DNA of 64,000 bases from Stenogyne calaminthoides (lineage: Eukaryota; Streptophyta; Magnoliopsida; Lamiales; Lamiaceae), in NCBI GenBank assembly GCA_037126765.1, contig JBBCBC010000016.1, forward strand, positions 16,418,728 through 16,482,727, read 5' to 3'. The notes beneath the pieces are model-generated. The model was not told the DNA's origin. It saw only the letters and a list, made by a program, of their open reading frames with translations, and ran no database searches. The number at the start of each line of letters is the position of its first letter. Positions within the stretch are counted from its first letter, which is position 1. Positions 10,036 to 20,394 of this stretch are shown piece after piece. Made by a program: the position numbers and the translations under genes.

Positions 10036-10069
10036 GTAAAAAAAAATATAAAAAAAAAAAAAAAAAGCG

Positions 10070-10650
10070 CCAGCGATTCGGAGAAGAAAAATTAGGCACA
10101 CCGGTCGTGAGCCTCTTCAAAGAATCTGCGGGTAGTCCTTTTACCCAGCACCGCGGGTTTATTATGTTTATGTCCACGTGGCTTTTCATTCATTTATTTT
10201 CATTTAATTTGGCGGGTACTGCTGAAAGTTAGCTTAAGCGAGACGACCGAACAAAAACCGACGAGCTCAAGTCTATGCTCACTTTGACGAGCGAGTTTGT
10301 ACTTCCGATTCACAAAATGGCGAGTAATGGGTCTTGTGATCTCAAAGCGACTCGTGCTTCGGATTTCGTAGCTCAAGTGGTGATGATCTTGAAGTCATGA
10401 CTAAATAAGATGGCCTAATGCAGTGATCGCACCTAAATAAGATGATGTGAACCCGAAAGGGGGGTTCATAAAGTAACCCGTCTGGTCGCGCTAAATAAAG
10501 CGGATAACCGGGTGCAACATCAATAAGACAATAAAAAAAGCGAAAAAGTCGGGGGCGGGCATAAATGAGCCAATGTTGAATTCATTGAAGAAAATGGGCA
10601 CTAAGGCCAAATTACAAAAAAAAAGCCACTTATGCGATTATGCACTTTAC
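10070..10650 (+). other. Interior segment with no recognised feature
   Basis: Mixed-composition sequence between the A-rich run and the first array. CTAAATAAGATG-type phrases recur near 10400-10500. No coding similarity was seen. Confidence 0.4.
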
Positions 10651-10654
10651 TAAG

Positions 10655-11200
10655 CGTGACGTCATGCTGGCGATGATTATGCACTTTACTCGTACGGCAA
10701 TCCGCGCTTCACCGGCGGCGATTATGCTCGCCTACTGTTATGACAATACCTCCTTTTCGGCCCGGCAATTATACGCCTACTAAAATGACTATCTGCTTAA
10801 CACAAGCCCGGCGATTATCTTGGCTTTACTAAAGCGGCGGCAATACCGCCTTTGGCGGCGATTATGCCGCCCTTGACCGGCCACGAGGCTATCGCCTTCT
10901 CGGCGGCGATTATGCCATACTTGGTATGAGCTATCTGCTTTAAGCGGCGATTATCTTACCTACCGTGACGGCACAACACCGCTACCTTCGGCGACGATTA
11001 TGCCTACCGGCGGCGAGCAATACCATCTTTTCGGCGATGATTATGCCCTTTTCACCATTGTATTGCTCACGCGCCTCGGCGACGATTATGCCGCCCGTGG
11101 CGGGGCTATGCATACGCACAGCCGATAATTATGCCCACTTTATTGGTATGAGCACTCACCACCTTCCGGCGATGATTAGCCCGCCTATTATTCCGCTAAC
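10655..11200 (+). repeat. Tandem array 1, about 45-bp unit, about 12 copies
   Basis: The core GGCGGCGATTATGCC recurs near 10671, 10714, 10763, 10808, 10855, 10903, 10943, 10990, 11032, 11078, 11121 and 11166, giving spacings of 40-49 bp. Units are diverged, GC-rich and CpG-rich. Similar units reappear inside array 2 near 11978-12075 and 12620-12715, so the two arrays are interleaved. Confidence 0.8.
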
Positions 11201-13400
11201 TTTTCGGCGTCGATCCGCCGTTTTAAGCAACATTCTCACCTTCAATGATCGTCGCTTTCTTGACGACCGGCCCGTCAATTCCGTAACCGGCTTCATCGGC
11301 GCGTCGATCGCCCGTTTAGCGAAGCATTCTCCACCTCCGGTGTTGGAGATGGTCGCTTTCTGGCGACGACAAGCCCATACTCCTGGGGCGTCGGCTTTCC
11401 CACTAATTATCGGCGATGTCGATCCGCCATTTAGCGAAGCATTCTCCACCCTCTGGTGTTGAGATCGCCGGCTTTCAGCGGCGACCGGCCCGCCTCCCTC
11501 GGCGTCGGCTTTACGCCTAACTTATGGCGGCGTCGGTCGGCCGTTGGCGAAGCATTCTCCGCGCTTCCGGCATTGAGATCGTCGGCTTTCACTGGCGGCG
11601 ACCAACGCCTCCTCGGCGTCGGCTTTTCGCTAACTTTCGGCGATGTCGGTCTGCCGTTTTAGCGGCATTCTCGCCTTCTCGGCGTCGAATCGTCATTTAC
11701 AGCGGCGACCAGCATTTCGCTCTCCAGGCGTCGGCTTTCCGCTAACTTCGCGATGTCGGTCCATCGTTTTAGCGAAGATATTCTCCGCCTTCTCGGCGCC
11801 GAGATCATCGGCTTACTGCGGCGACCAGCCCGCCTCCTCGGCGTTGGCTTTTTCCGTAATTCGGCGATGTCGATCCGCCATTTAGCGTAAGCATTCCCCG
11901 CGCACTCGGCGTTGAGATAAATCGCTTTCCGGCGGCAACCGGCCCGCCTCGCCAGCGCCGAGCTTTTCCGCTAACCGGTGGCAATTATACCCGCCTAGCC
12001 AGCGCGAGCTATTCGCCCGCGGCAATTATACCCGTTGCTTTACTGGCGTCGGCTTTCGCCGGCGGCGATTATACCCGCTTTTCGTGGCTTTTTCTTTCGG
12101 CGACATCGATCCGCCCCTTTTGGTATGATTCTCCACCTTCTCGGCGTCGAGATCATCGCTTACGGCGGCGACGACCGGCCCACCTCCTCGGCGCGGCTTT
12201 CAGCTAACTTCGGCGATGTCGATCGGCGATTTTAGCGAAGCATTCTACTTCTCGGCGTCGAGATCGTCGGCTTTCGTCGGCGGCCCGCCACCTCTAACTT
12301 TCGGCTAACATCGTGTCGATCCGCCATTTTAGCGAAAAGCATTCTCCGGTCACCTTCACCGGCGATGAAGATAATCCTTCGCGGCCGGCGACCGGCCCGC
12401 CTCCTTTCGAACTTTCCGCTAACAGCGATGTCGATCGCCCATTTTTAGCGAAGCATTCTCGCCTTCTCGGCGCCGAAGATCGTCGACTTTCACAATAGCG
12501 ACCAGCCGCCCTCACCGGCGTCGGCTTTCCGCTAATCGGCGATATCCGGATCCGCCATTTGCGGCATTCGCGCTTTTTCTCATATTCTCACCGGCGGCGG
12601 CGATGGAAGTACCTTAACACCGGCGGCAATTATGACGACGAGCTTCTCTCGCCTTCCGGCGATTATGCCCGCCTTTCCCGCTAACTTCGGCGATGTCGAT
12701 GATTATGCCGTTTTACTGAAGCATTTTCCGCTTCTTTCGGTGACATCGTGAAACATTTTGCATTCTCCGGCCTTCAATGGCGACCAGCCGACCAGCCCGC
12801 CCAAACCGGCATCGGCTTTCCACTAACTTTCGGTGATGTCGATCCGCCGTTTTTAGCGAAGCATTCTCCGCCTTCCGGCGTCGAGATCTCGGCTTTCCGC
12901 GAGGACTGACCGGCTGCTTCGCCGGCGCCGGCATTCAGCTAACTTCGGCGATGTCGATCCGCCCATTTTAGCGAAGCATTCTCCGCCTTACCGGCGATGA
13001 GATCGTCGGCTTTTCGCGGCAGCGACCGGCCCGCCTCCTCGGCGTCGACTTTTCCTTCTTTCGGCGATGTCGATCCGCCGTTTTAGCGAAGCATTCTCCG
13101 CCTTCCGGCGTTGAGATGTCGGCTTTCCGGTGGCGACGGTCCCCCCTCCTCGGCGTCGGCTTTTCGCATTAATTCGGCGATATCCCGATCCGCCATTTTA
13201 GCAAAGCATTCTCCGCCTTCAGCGGCAATGAGATCGTCGGCTTCGCGGCGATGACCAGCCGCCTCCTCGGCATTGCTTTCCGCTAACTTCGGCGATATCG
13301 GTCCGCCATTTTAGCGATGTATTCTCTGCCTTCTCGGCGATGAGATGTTGGCTCATTGTTTCGGCGTGACCGGTCCGCCTCTATCGGCATGCTTTGCTTG
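11200..13400 (+). repeat. Tandem array 2, about 113-bp unit, about 19 copies
   Basis: TCGGCGATGTCGATCCGCC starts successive units. Examples are 11411, about 11526, 11639, 11749 and 11862, and later 12832, 12949, 13067, 13180 and 13292, with spacings of 110-118 bp. Each unit continues TTTTAGCGAAGCATTCTCC, then GGCGTCGAGATCGTCGGC and GACCGGCCCGCCTCC. The array is CpG-rich. Frames open across it (10965-11462 plus) only reflect the unit length and composition. Confidence 0.85.
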
Positions 13401-13790
13401 CCTTCGTCGAATTTTGGCTCTCTCGCGAGACCACCACGGTCGATCGAGGCGATTTATCACGGGGTAGTGCATAAAAATGCGCTTTCGTAGTAAGTGGCAA
13501 CGGCGGCGCCAAAAATTTACTCCTATCATCGCCGCAGAGCGATGCGGAGCGGAAGGAAAATGATGGCTCCTCGACCATAAGTGATTGCGACGGCGCCAAA
13601 CTCTCTAGCTCCTCCTCAGTATCTAGCTCTCTCGCGAGGCCATATCGGACCTACCTACTCATCCGAGTAGGATCATCTAACTCTCTCGCGAGCCGTCTCG
13701 GAAGACACACTCATCTCGAGGAGGATCCCATACTAGCTCTCTCTCCAGCGGATGACCCATCACGGAAGACCATTCATCACGGGCATTAAA
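13400..13790 (+). repeat. Spacer with short CTCTCGCGAG repeats
   Basis: Between arrays 2 and 3 the phrase AGCTCTCTCGCGAG and variants recur near 13423, 13628, 13681 and 13738, with irregular spacing. The CTCTCGCGAG core is nearly palindromic. Confidence 0.5.
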
Positions 13791-15660
13791 AGACTTCGTC
13801 TGACGGGGGGGCTGAAGCCCATTTTCTGAGCCTTAAAAGACTCGTCTGGCGGGAGCTCTCCCCGGAAATCTGGAACCTAAGAGAAAAATGCTGACGGAGA
13901 CTCTCCCTCGAAATGCGAGCATAAAAGACTTCGTCTGTGGGCTCTCCCACGAAATCTGAGCCTACAGAACTTCGTCTGATAGAGCTCTCCCCAATCTGAA
14001 CCTGAAAAGACTCGTCTGTGGGGCTCTCCAATCTGAGCCTAAATGCAGCAGAGCTCTCATCTGAGCAGGCTCCCAATCTCATCAGACAGAGCTCGTCTGT
14101 GGGGTCTGAGCCTGAAAAAAAAGACTCATCTGTGGGGCTCCCCAGAAATCTGAGACCTGAAAAAAGGCTAAATGCGCTCACGAAATCTGAAACCTGAAAA
14201 GACTAAATGCGATGGGGCTCTCCCGAAATATGAGCACATAAAAGACTCATCTGGCCAGGGCTCTCCCCAATCTGAGCACACAAAAGACTTCATCTGACCC
14301 AGCTCTCACTTGAAATCTGAACCCAAGAAAAGACTAAATACAATGGGGCTCCCCGAAATCTACGAGCATAAAAGACTCGTCACCTGACCAGGGAGAACTC
14401 TCCCAATCTGAGCCACCTAAGACTCGTCTGAAGATCTCCACAGGAAATCTGAGCCTGGAAAAAGACTTCATCGCGATGGGGGCTCTCCCAAAGTCTGAGC
14501 ACCTCGTTCGTCTGTGAGATGCCTCCCAATCTGAGGCACCTAAGACTCCAAGCGTCTGACTGAGGGCTCCCTCCCCCGAGTACAAGCCTGAGAGGAGAAA
14601 AAGGGCCTTCGTCCTGCAGGGGCTCTCCCAATCTGGGCACACAAAGGCAAATGCAGTGAGATCTGATCTGGGCAATACAAAGAAAAAGACTCATCTGACA
14701 AGACTCTCTCCCCAATCACAGAGCACTAAGAGCTGTCTGAAGGCCAGAATCTCCCAGTGAGCAAGGAAAAGAAAAGACTTCATCTGACAGGGGCTCCCCC
14801 AATCTGAGCCTGAGAAAGACTTCGTCACGGAAATGAGGCTCTCCCAATCTTAGCAAAGACTCATCTGGCCAGGGGCTCTCCCAATCTGAGCCTGGGGAAA
14901 AAGGCTAAATGCAGTGGGGCTCCCAGAATCTGAGCCTGAAAGGCTAAATGCGACCCCAATCTGAGCTTATAAAGGGCTTCAAATGCAATGACGGAGGCTC
15001 CCCTCAATCTGAGCCTGAGAAAAGGAGACTCGTCTGACTCCTCAATCTGAGCTACGGAAAAGGCTTCAATGCAGCCAGGGCTCCACGAAGAAACGAAACT
15101 GAAGAGAAAAGACTAAAATGCATTCAGGCTCCCAATCTGTGAGAGCACAAAAAAGACTTCATCTGAGCAGCCTGAAAAAAGACTTCGTCTGACGGGCTCC
15201 CAATCTGTTCACTTCATCTGACAGGGCTCCCCTTGATCTGAAACCTCCAAAGACTTCATCTGAACTCCCTCCCCAAAATCTGAGCCTGAAGAGGCTTCGT
15301 CTGTGGAGTCTGAGCAAATCGTCTGGGGCTCCCCCAAAGTACGAACTAGAGAAAATACTCGTCTGACAGGGCTCTCCACAGAAGTCTGAGCCATAGACTC
15401 GTCTGATCAAAAGGGACTCTAGATGCTCACAGGCTTCAAACTAAATGCAGCAGAGTCTCCCAATGCGAACCACCAGAACTTCGTCTGATGGGGCTCCCCA
15501 CGTCTGAAACCCTGAAACTCGTCTGATGGGGCTCCCAGTGAGCCTGAGAAAAAAGACTTCGTCTGAAAGCCAGGGGCTCCACTCCAATCTGAGCCTGTGG
15601 CTGTCATCTGTGGGGCTCCCCGATGCTCTGAGCCTGAAAAAAGACTTCGTCTGACGGGGT
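13790..15660 (+). repeat. Tandem array 3, about 42-bp unit, about 44 copies
   Basis: Units read GACTTCGTCTGA, then GGGGCTCTCCC, then AATCTGAGCCTGAAAA. Successive starts include 13792, 13839, 13888, 13927, 13968, 14009 and 14046, with spacings of about 37-49 bp. A subset carries GGCTAAATGCAGTGG in place of GACTTCGTCTGA. Minus-strand frames here (13786-14181, 15441-15872) are products of the repeat. Confidence 0.85.
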
Positions 15661-15910
15661 TCGCCCAGTCTGGCTCGCTGATCAGTGTCGGATCCCGGGG
15701 AAGGACTCAGGACATCACGAGACTCGGAGACCAGGCTGAGGGAGTCGGTATCTTGATCTTTCGAACATCTTGGGCTCGGACAACTGAACAATTGGATCTC
15801 CTCGACCTGGAGCAAATGGGAACAAACAATGCTCACTGCGGATGCCAACAAGGTAAAATCTAGTCGAGACATGAAACAAAGATCAAGCTCTGAACAAGCG
15901 TCCTGGCCCA
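15660..15910 (+). other. Unique 3' leader before the 3' LTR
   Basis: Non-repetitive, moderately GC-rich sequence between array 3 and the purine tract. It includes GGATCTCCTCGACCTGGAGC near 15798. No coding similarity was recognised. Confidence 0.45.
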
Positions 15911-15924
15911 GATCTTGGGGGCTG
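15911..15924 (+). promoter_or_regulatory. Polypurine tract of the array-bearing element
   Basis: GATCTTGGGGGCTG lies directly before the 3' LTR start TGTTGTGCTC. The G-run and position fit plus-strand priming. Confidence 0.5.
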
Positions 15925-16394
15925 TGTTGTGCTCGGCGGATAAATCACGCGTCGGCATCACCAGTTTATCACATCGGATAACTTTGAAGGCTCGGATAAT
16001 CTGAAGGCTATCTACGTCGGATAATCTGGGGCGGATTATCAGGGCCGTCGGCCGGGAGGTCCCACGAGACCCGTGATTTATCGTTCTTACGGATATGTTT
16101 TGTCGTACTTTATCTGCGTGACTTATCGTCTTACTCGATTTATGCATTAATAACGATTTATGCGTGTAACAATTTATGCATTGCTTATGATTTGTCGTCT
16201 TTGGTCCTCTTTATATAAAGGACCTCATAGTTCATTGTAAAGGACACCTGCTTGGAATGTTTCCCTCATTCCCTTATATACCCTCGCCCATTTGAGGGAA
16301 GAACTACGGTTCTTCCTTGATCATTAGATTAATCACTTTGTTTGTGAGTTGTTACCAAATTAGCCATAATACTCTCCAAAAAACTACTGCAACA
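15925..16394 (+). repeat. 3' LTR of the array-bearing element
   Basis: The LTR begins TGTTGTGCTCGGCGGATAAATC and ends TGCAACA, immediately followed by the ATCTA duplication. It is about 57 bp shorter than the 5' LTR, mainly for lack of the internal duplication. The TATA box at 16210-16221 is intact. Confidence 0.85.
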
Positions 16395-17690
16395 ATCTAC
16401 TTATTTGTATGATTATATTACATGATATTAGATTTAAATTGATTAGTCTAATTACCATAAATTAGTTGCATGAAATTTATTGATGTTAGACTTAAATTAT
16501 TAGTTGAATAATTTTTAATTAAATTATTAGTTGACATTATTAGTTGAATTGTAAAATGATACTAGGTTGGATAAAGCTCAATTTGTTTACTTATTTGTAT
16601 GATTCTTTTTTTACATGATATAATATTTAAATTGATTAGTTCGATCATGGGCCGGATCGAAGAAAAACTTTCATAGGAGGGCAAAAAATAAATAATATAA
16701 AAAGTAGATTTTACATCCTTTGAGTTTCGTGAATTCTATTTTTTTAGTGTCACGATTATGCATATACACTCACTATCTTAAAAATATTTAATTTTTTAAA
16801 TAGTGATAGTCATATATCTTATGAATCTACAAAAAAAATTTAGATGAAATATTTACATGATTAATTAATTATAACACTATTAAAAACTCATTTAAATCAT
16901 TATATACATATAATATAAGTATTACTCCAAATAATTATAATATATAACATATACTTAAAAAAACTATGGGGCACATGATCCCAACATAGGACATGTAGGT
17001 CCGTCATTGAGTCCGAATTACTATGAATTAGTTGCATGTACAATTGATATTAGATCTTGGATTGTAAAAGCGATCTTTGGGTTGGTTGTGATGAAGCTTC
17101 GGTACCCATATTTTTAAAAAAAAATACTAATCGAGACTAACTTAGGACAAAAGTGTTGATTTTGTGAATGACCTTGACTTCACGAGATAGTAGACTCTGC
17201 TTTAACATCTTAGAAAAACAATTTTGACTAATGATATCTTATGGTGTGATCATTGATCATGGGTAGTTATATGTTATCATGTTCAAAGTAACTAGGGGAC
17301 AATTTAAAAATTTTGACATGCAATGGGAATTGGGAAGGCGATAATATGTGATGATCAGCGTGGTTTAGAATGAAATAATTCAAAACTATAAGAAAAAAAA
17401 TATACATTTAAAAGTTGCATTATTTGCAATATAAATATTTTAGCGGTGGATGCTTGGAGCACCACCCATTTCTCATGCCTGATTGCAAAAGCAAAAAAAT
17501 ATGTTCATAAATTGTCGTTGCATCGAAATGAAAAAAAAAGATAAAAAAGGTATTAAAAAAATTATTATTATTATTATAAGAAAATAATTTTTAAAATTTA
17601 TTTAACACAAAAATGAATACATTTAATATCATGTTTTTTTTTTTATACTCACAAACCGTTACCAGCACCCTTTGGTGATATACTAGTTCT
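16395..17690. other. AT-rich DNA with a 180-bp-spaced direct repeat
   Basis: CTTATTTGTATGATT...ACATGATAT...TTTAAATTGATTAGT occurs at about 16398-16448 and again at about 16578-16630. The rest is AT-rich with no recognised feature. Confidence 0.5.
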
Positions 17691-18290
17691 TATAATACAA
17701 GATTATCTCATAAATTCAGAATCTTTAACTTGGTCTTTTCTTGGAATTATTTTTTCAAAAAAAGGGCAAGAAAATAAAGGAAGATTTTATGGGAAGATAT
17801 TTATGGAAAATAGAATATATTAGATATATTCAAGATTGTATCTTGGGAAGATACAAAAAAATTTTCATATCCCAACAAAGCCCTAAATTTTCGTCCCCCC
17901 CTCGTATTTATAAATAGATGATGATTTTTTCATCTAAAACCTTGATTCAGGTCTTGGAAAAATTAGAATTCTGCCAAAGGTGGTGCAATAATTTTTCTTT
18001 ATTCCTCTGTTTAAAATTGTTAGTAGTATCTTTCACGGATAACGAGCAGGACTTGGGATATACTTGAAGGCATTTGGGTTGAGCCATCGTCTCAGCGGTA
18101 GAGACATGTTTAAATGTAAACTTCTAGATTCGCATGTGTATGATTTTACATGAAATTATGTGTACGGGTGTATGTTGTTGGTAATTGTTATTTGAATTAA
18201 TAGGATTAATTCATTCTAATAATAATTATTTATTTAAACTTATATTTAAATTGCACCTCGAATAAATCCGAGCAAAATGTTCCAACACAG
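17690..18290 (+). mobile_element. LTR-like fragment with SINE-like head and shared block
   Basis: A TATA-like TATTTATAAATAG at about 17906 sits in sequence arranged like a copia LTR. At 18089-18105 GTCTCAGCGGTAGAGAC forms a 5-bp stem and reads as a tRNA D-arm/A box, and GATTCGCATGTG at 18127-18138 is a weak B box, so a SINE head may be embedded. 18185-18268 is copy 2 of the block at 322-412. No paired LTR was found. Confidence 0.3.
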
Positions 18291-18795
18291 TGATGCCCTT
18301 ATAAACGCCGGTCGTGGCGCCGAAATTGATGGCATAGTGGACAAGTTCTATCATTTTAGGCTCGAGCTTTGGTGCGATTCATCAAATCAAAGTCACTTTA
18401 TCCCGCTCCGATCAAATTCCCTACCAAAAAAAAATGTATTGAAATTAGTTTCCTTTTGTTTAATAAATGTCAATAATGTCAAGCCAAACACGATGGATGG
18501 TAAGTAGGAAAGTTTCATGGAAATTGAAAAGTATGAAGCAGAATACATAAAATTCAAAGAAAGAAAGGTTTGTACAGAGGTAATAGGGATGATAATTTAT
18601 TAAGGTATGTGAAAAGTTGTAGGAGTAAATATAAATTTAATTTTAAAATTTTAATGTTATTAATGTTAAATATTAATATTAATACTAATAATCATAATAA
18701 AATCATGAATATACATATGAGTAATTAAAAAAAAAAAAATTAGAAAAATTAAAATTAAAAAAAAAAATCCCAAATTGTAGCCACTTTTTAGTATA
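18291..18795. other. AT-rich DNA with no recognised feature
   Basis: A short open frame at 18277-18507 has no recognised similarity. The remainder is A/T homopolymer-rich. Confidence 0.5.
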
Positions 18796-18825
18796 CTAGT
18801 ATTGCACCGTGCTTCGCCGCGGTCA
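18796..18825 (-). other. Helitron 3' terminus: hairpin and CTAG end
   Basis: On the minus strand the sequence reads ACCGCGGCGAAGCACGGTGC, then AATACTAG, then T. Plant Helitrons end in a short GC-rich hairpin followed by a few A/T bases and CTAG, inserted between A and T. The stem is imperfect (ACCG pairs with CGGT around GCGAAG). Confidence 0.6.
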
Positions 18826-18921
18826 TTATTTATCATCAAATATTTTATATATTAAAATAATTTGTTAAAAAAAATTCTTTGCAGGAGAAAATTAATATTC
18901 TTCACTTTATAGTAATTTTTT

Positions 18922-19961
18922 GGGTTAATTGCAAAGATATCATCACCTTTAAAGTTTTTATCAATTACAATATTTTTTTTTACAATTAGAGACACCATGT
19001 TTTATGTTATTAAGTATACATTAATTTTTTTGGCGGTAATTAAGTGAGATGGCCTCAAAGTTGACATAAATATCCATGTAGGATGATGTCATGGTAGTGA
19101 ATAAAATATTTTTTTTAATTAAAAAATATTTTTGTATGAAAAAAATAATATCTAAAATATATTTTAAAAATATTTAAAAATTTGAAGTTGTTATTTGAAG
19201 AAGCGATGTAGCATTCTTCTTTTGAAAAAAAAATAATAAGAGCATAGTTTTTGTCGGGATGAGTTTTGGGGGTTATATTCTAAATTATAAAATTAATTTT
19301 TAGACATTACTTTTCTTTAAAAAAAATCAAATAAAAAAATATATTTTATTCATCAATTGTGATATCCTACCACGGACATCTGTAGTAGCTCGGTGACCAC
19401 ATTATTCAATTTAATTTGCGGAAAATAGGCAAATGCTTCAAATTCTAAAATTTTAAAAGGTCATACCTTGAAGTGCAAAAAAAAAAAAAAAAAAAAAGAT
19501 GTCAAGGCTGGTGTATAAAATAATTTTTGAAAGTTAAAAAATCTTTGTAAGAAAAACAATATCTAAAAAAATATTTTTATATTTAAAAATTTAACCCTTG
19601 ATTTGGTAAGTGATTTGCATACTACTATTATGTTTTTGGAGAAATAATAAAGAGCATATTTTTTTATCGGGATGGGTGGGAGTTCCATTCCTAAATTTTA
19701 AAAATATTTTTTCAATATTATTTTATTTAAGAAAAATTAAATTAAAAAAAAAAAAAAAATATATTTTATTCACGGTTGTGACATCCATGAACATCTATGT
19801 AGTAGCTCAATGACCACCATTTTCAATATTTGCGGAAAAGTGGGCAAATGCTTCAAATTTTTAAATTTTAAATGTGATATCTTGAAGTCTGCAAAGAAAA
19901 AAAAGGATATGTTGTAATTGGTGAAAATCCTAACAATGGTGATTTTTTTTTTGCAATTAAC
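18922..19961. mobile_element. TIR element with internal 415-bp tandem duplication
   Basis: The left end GGGTTAATTGCAAAG...ATCATCACC and the right end, read inward as GTTAATTGCAAAAA...ATCACC, form terminal inverted repeats about 1.04 kb apart. A unit of about 415 bp is duplicated inside: GGCAAATGCTTCAAAT is at 19428 and 19843, and AAGAGCATA near 19239 and 19651. Poly(A) at about 19476-19498 marks one copy end. There is no transposase. The target-site duplication could not be fixed, so the superfamily is open (MITE-like). Confidence 0.5.
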
Positions 19962-20394
19962 ATTATTTTTATTACATATATTTGTATTGGTGTTATAATG
20001 TATCTATAACAAACTTCAAATATTGATGTAATATTTATATTCATGAGTAAAAAATATCGATTAATTTTTAAAACATATAATTTTTTTGATATATATATTT
20101 TACTAAATTAAATTTATGAAATTTATAACAAATAGATTATATTGGTATCTTGCTATAATATAAAAATTCATAAAAATATATATTTCATTATATAAAATAT
20201 CTAATATTTTAAGTGTTAAACATTAATTTGACAACCAGTAGGCTCATCATAAAAGTCTTAGAAAATATAATAATTCATTTATATATAATATTTTAAATAA
20301 TTGATCTTTGTAATAATCTATATGATAAAATTTTAACAAAAACAAAACATCATGAGAAAGTAAAGTGGCATTTGAATATTTATTATTACAAAAT

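Larger units (their letters stand above)
8388..16399 (+). mobile_element. Complete non-coding LTR retrotransposon filled with tandem arrays
   Basis: Two direct LTRs (8393-8919 and 15925-16394) enclose 7.0 kb. The flanks carry a perfect 5-bp target-site duplication, ATCTA, at 8388-8392 and 16395-16399, showing one insertion event. Each LTR has a TATA box. A purine-rich tract precedes the 3' LTR, which fixes the orientation as +. No gag, protease, integrase, RT or RNase H similarity was found in any frame. The interior instead holds a GC-rich leader, a cluster of TGGGCC motifs, a poly(A) stretch and three tandem arrays. By structure it is a large non-autonomous LTR element (LARD-like) that would depend on enzymes from another element. 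No tRNA-iMet primer-binding site follows the 5' LTR. Confidence 0.88.

Noticed and set aside
10965..11462. 165-codon plus-strand frame and other long frames at 13786-14181, 14334-14675 and 15441-15872
   Set aside because: They lie wholly in tandem arrays. GC-rich repeats with few stop triplets keep several frames open on both strands, and the translations follow the repeat period.
10655..15660. CRISPR-like repeat/spacer pattern
   Set aside because: The unit and the intervening sequence both repeat, units are diverged, and the context is a plant LTR element. There are no unique spacers and no cas genes.
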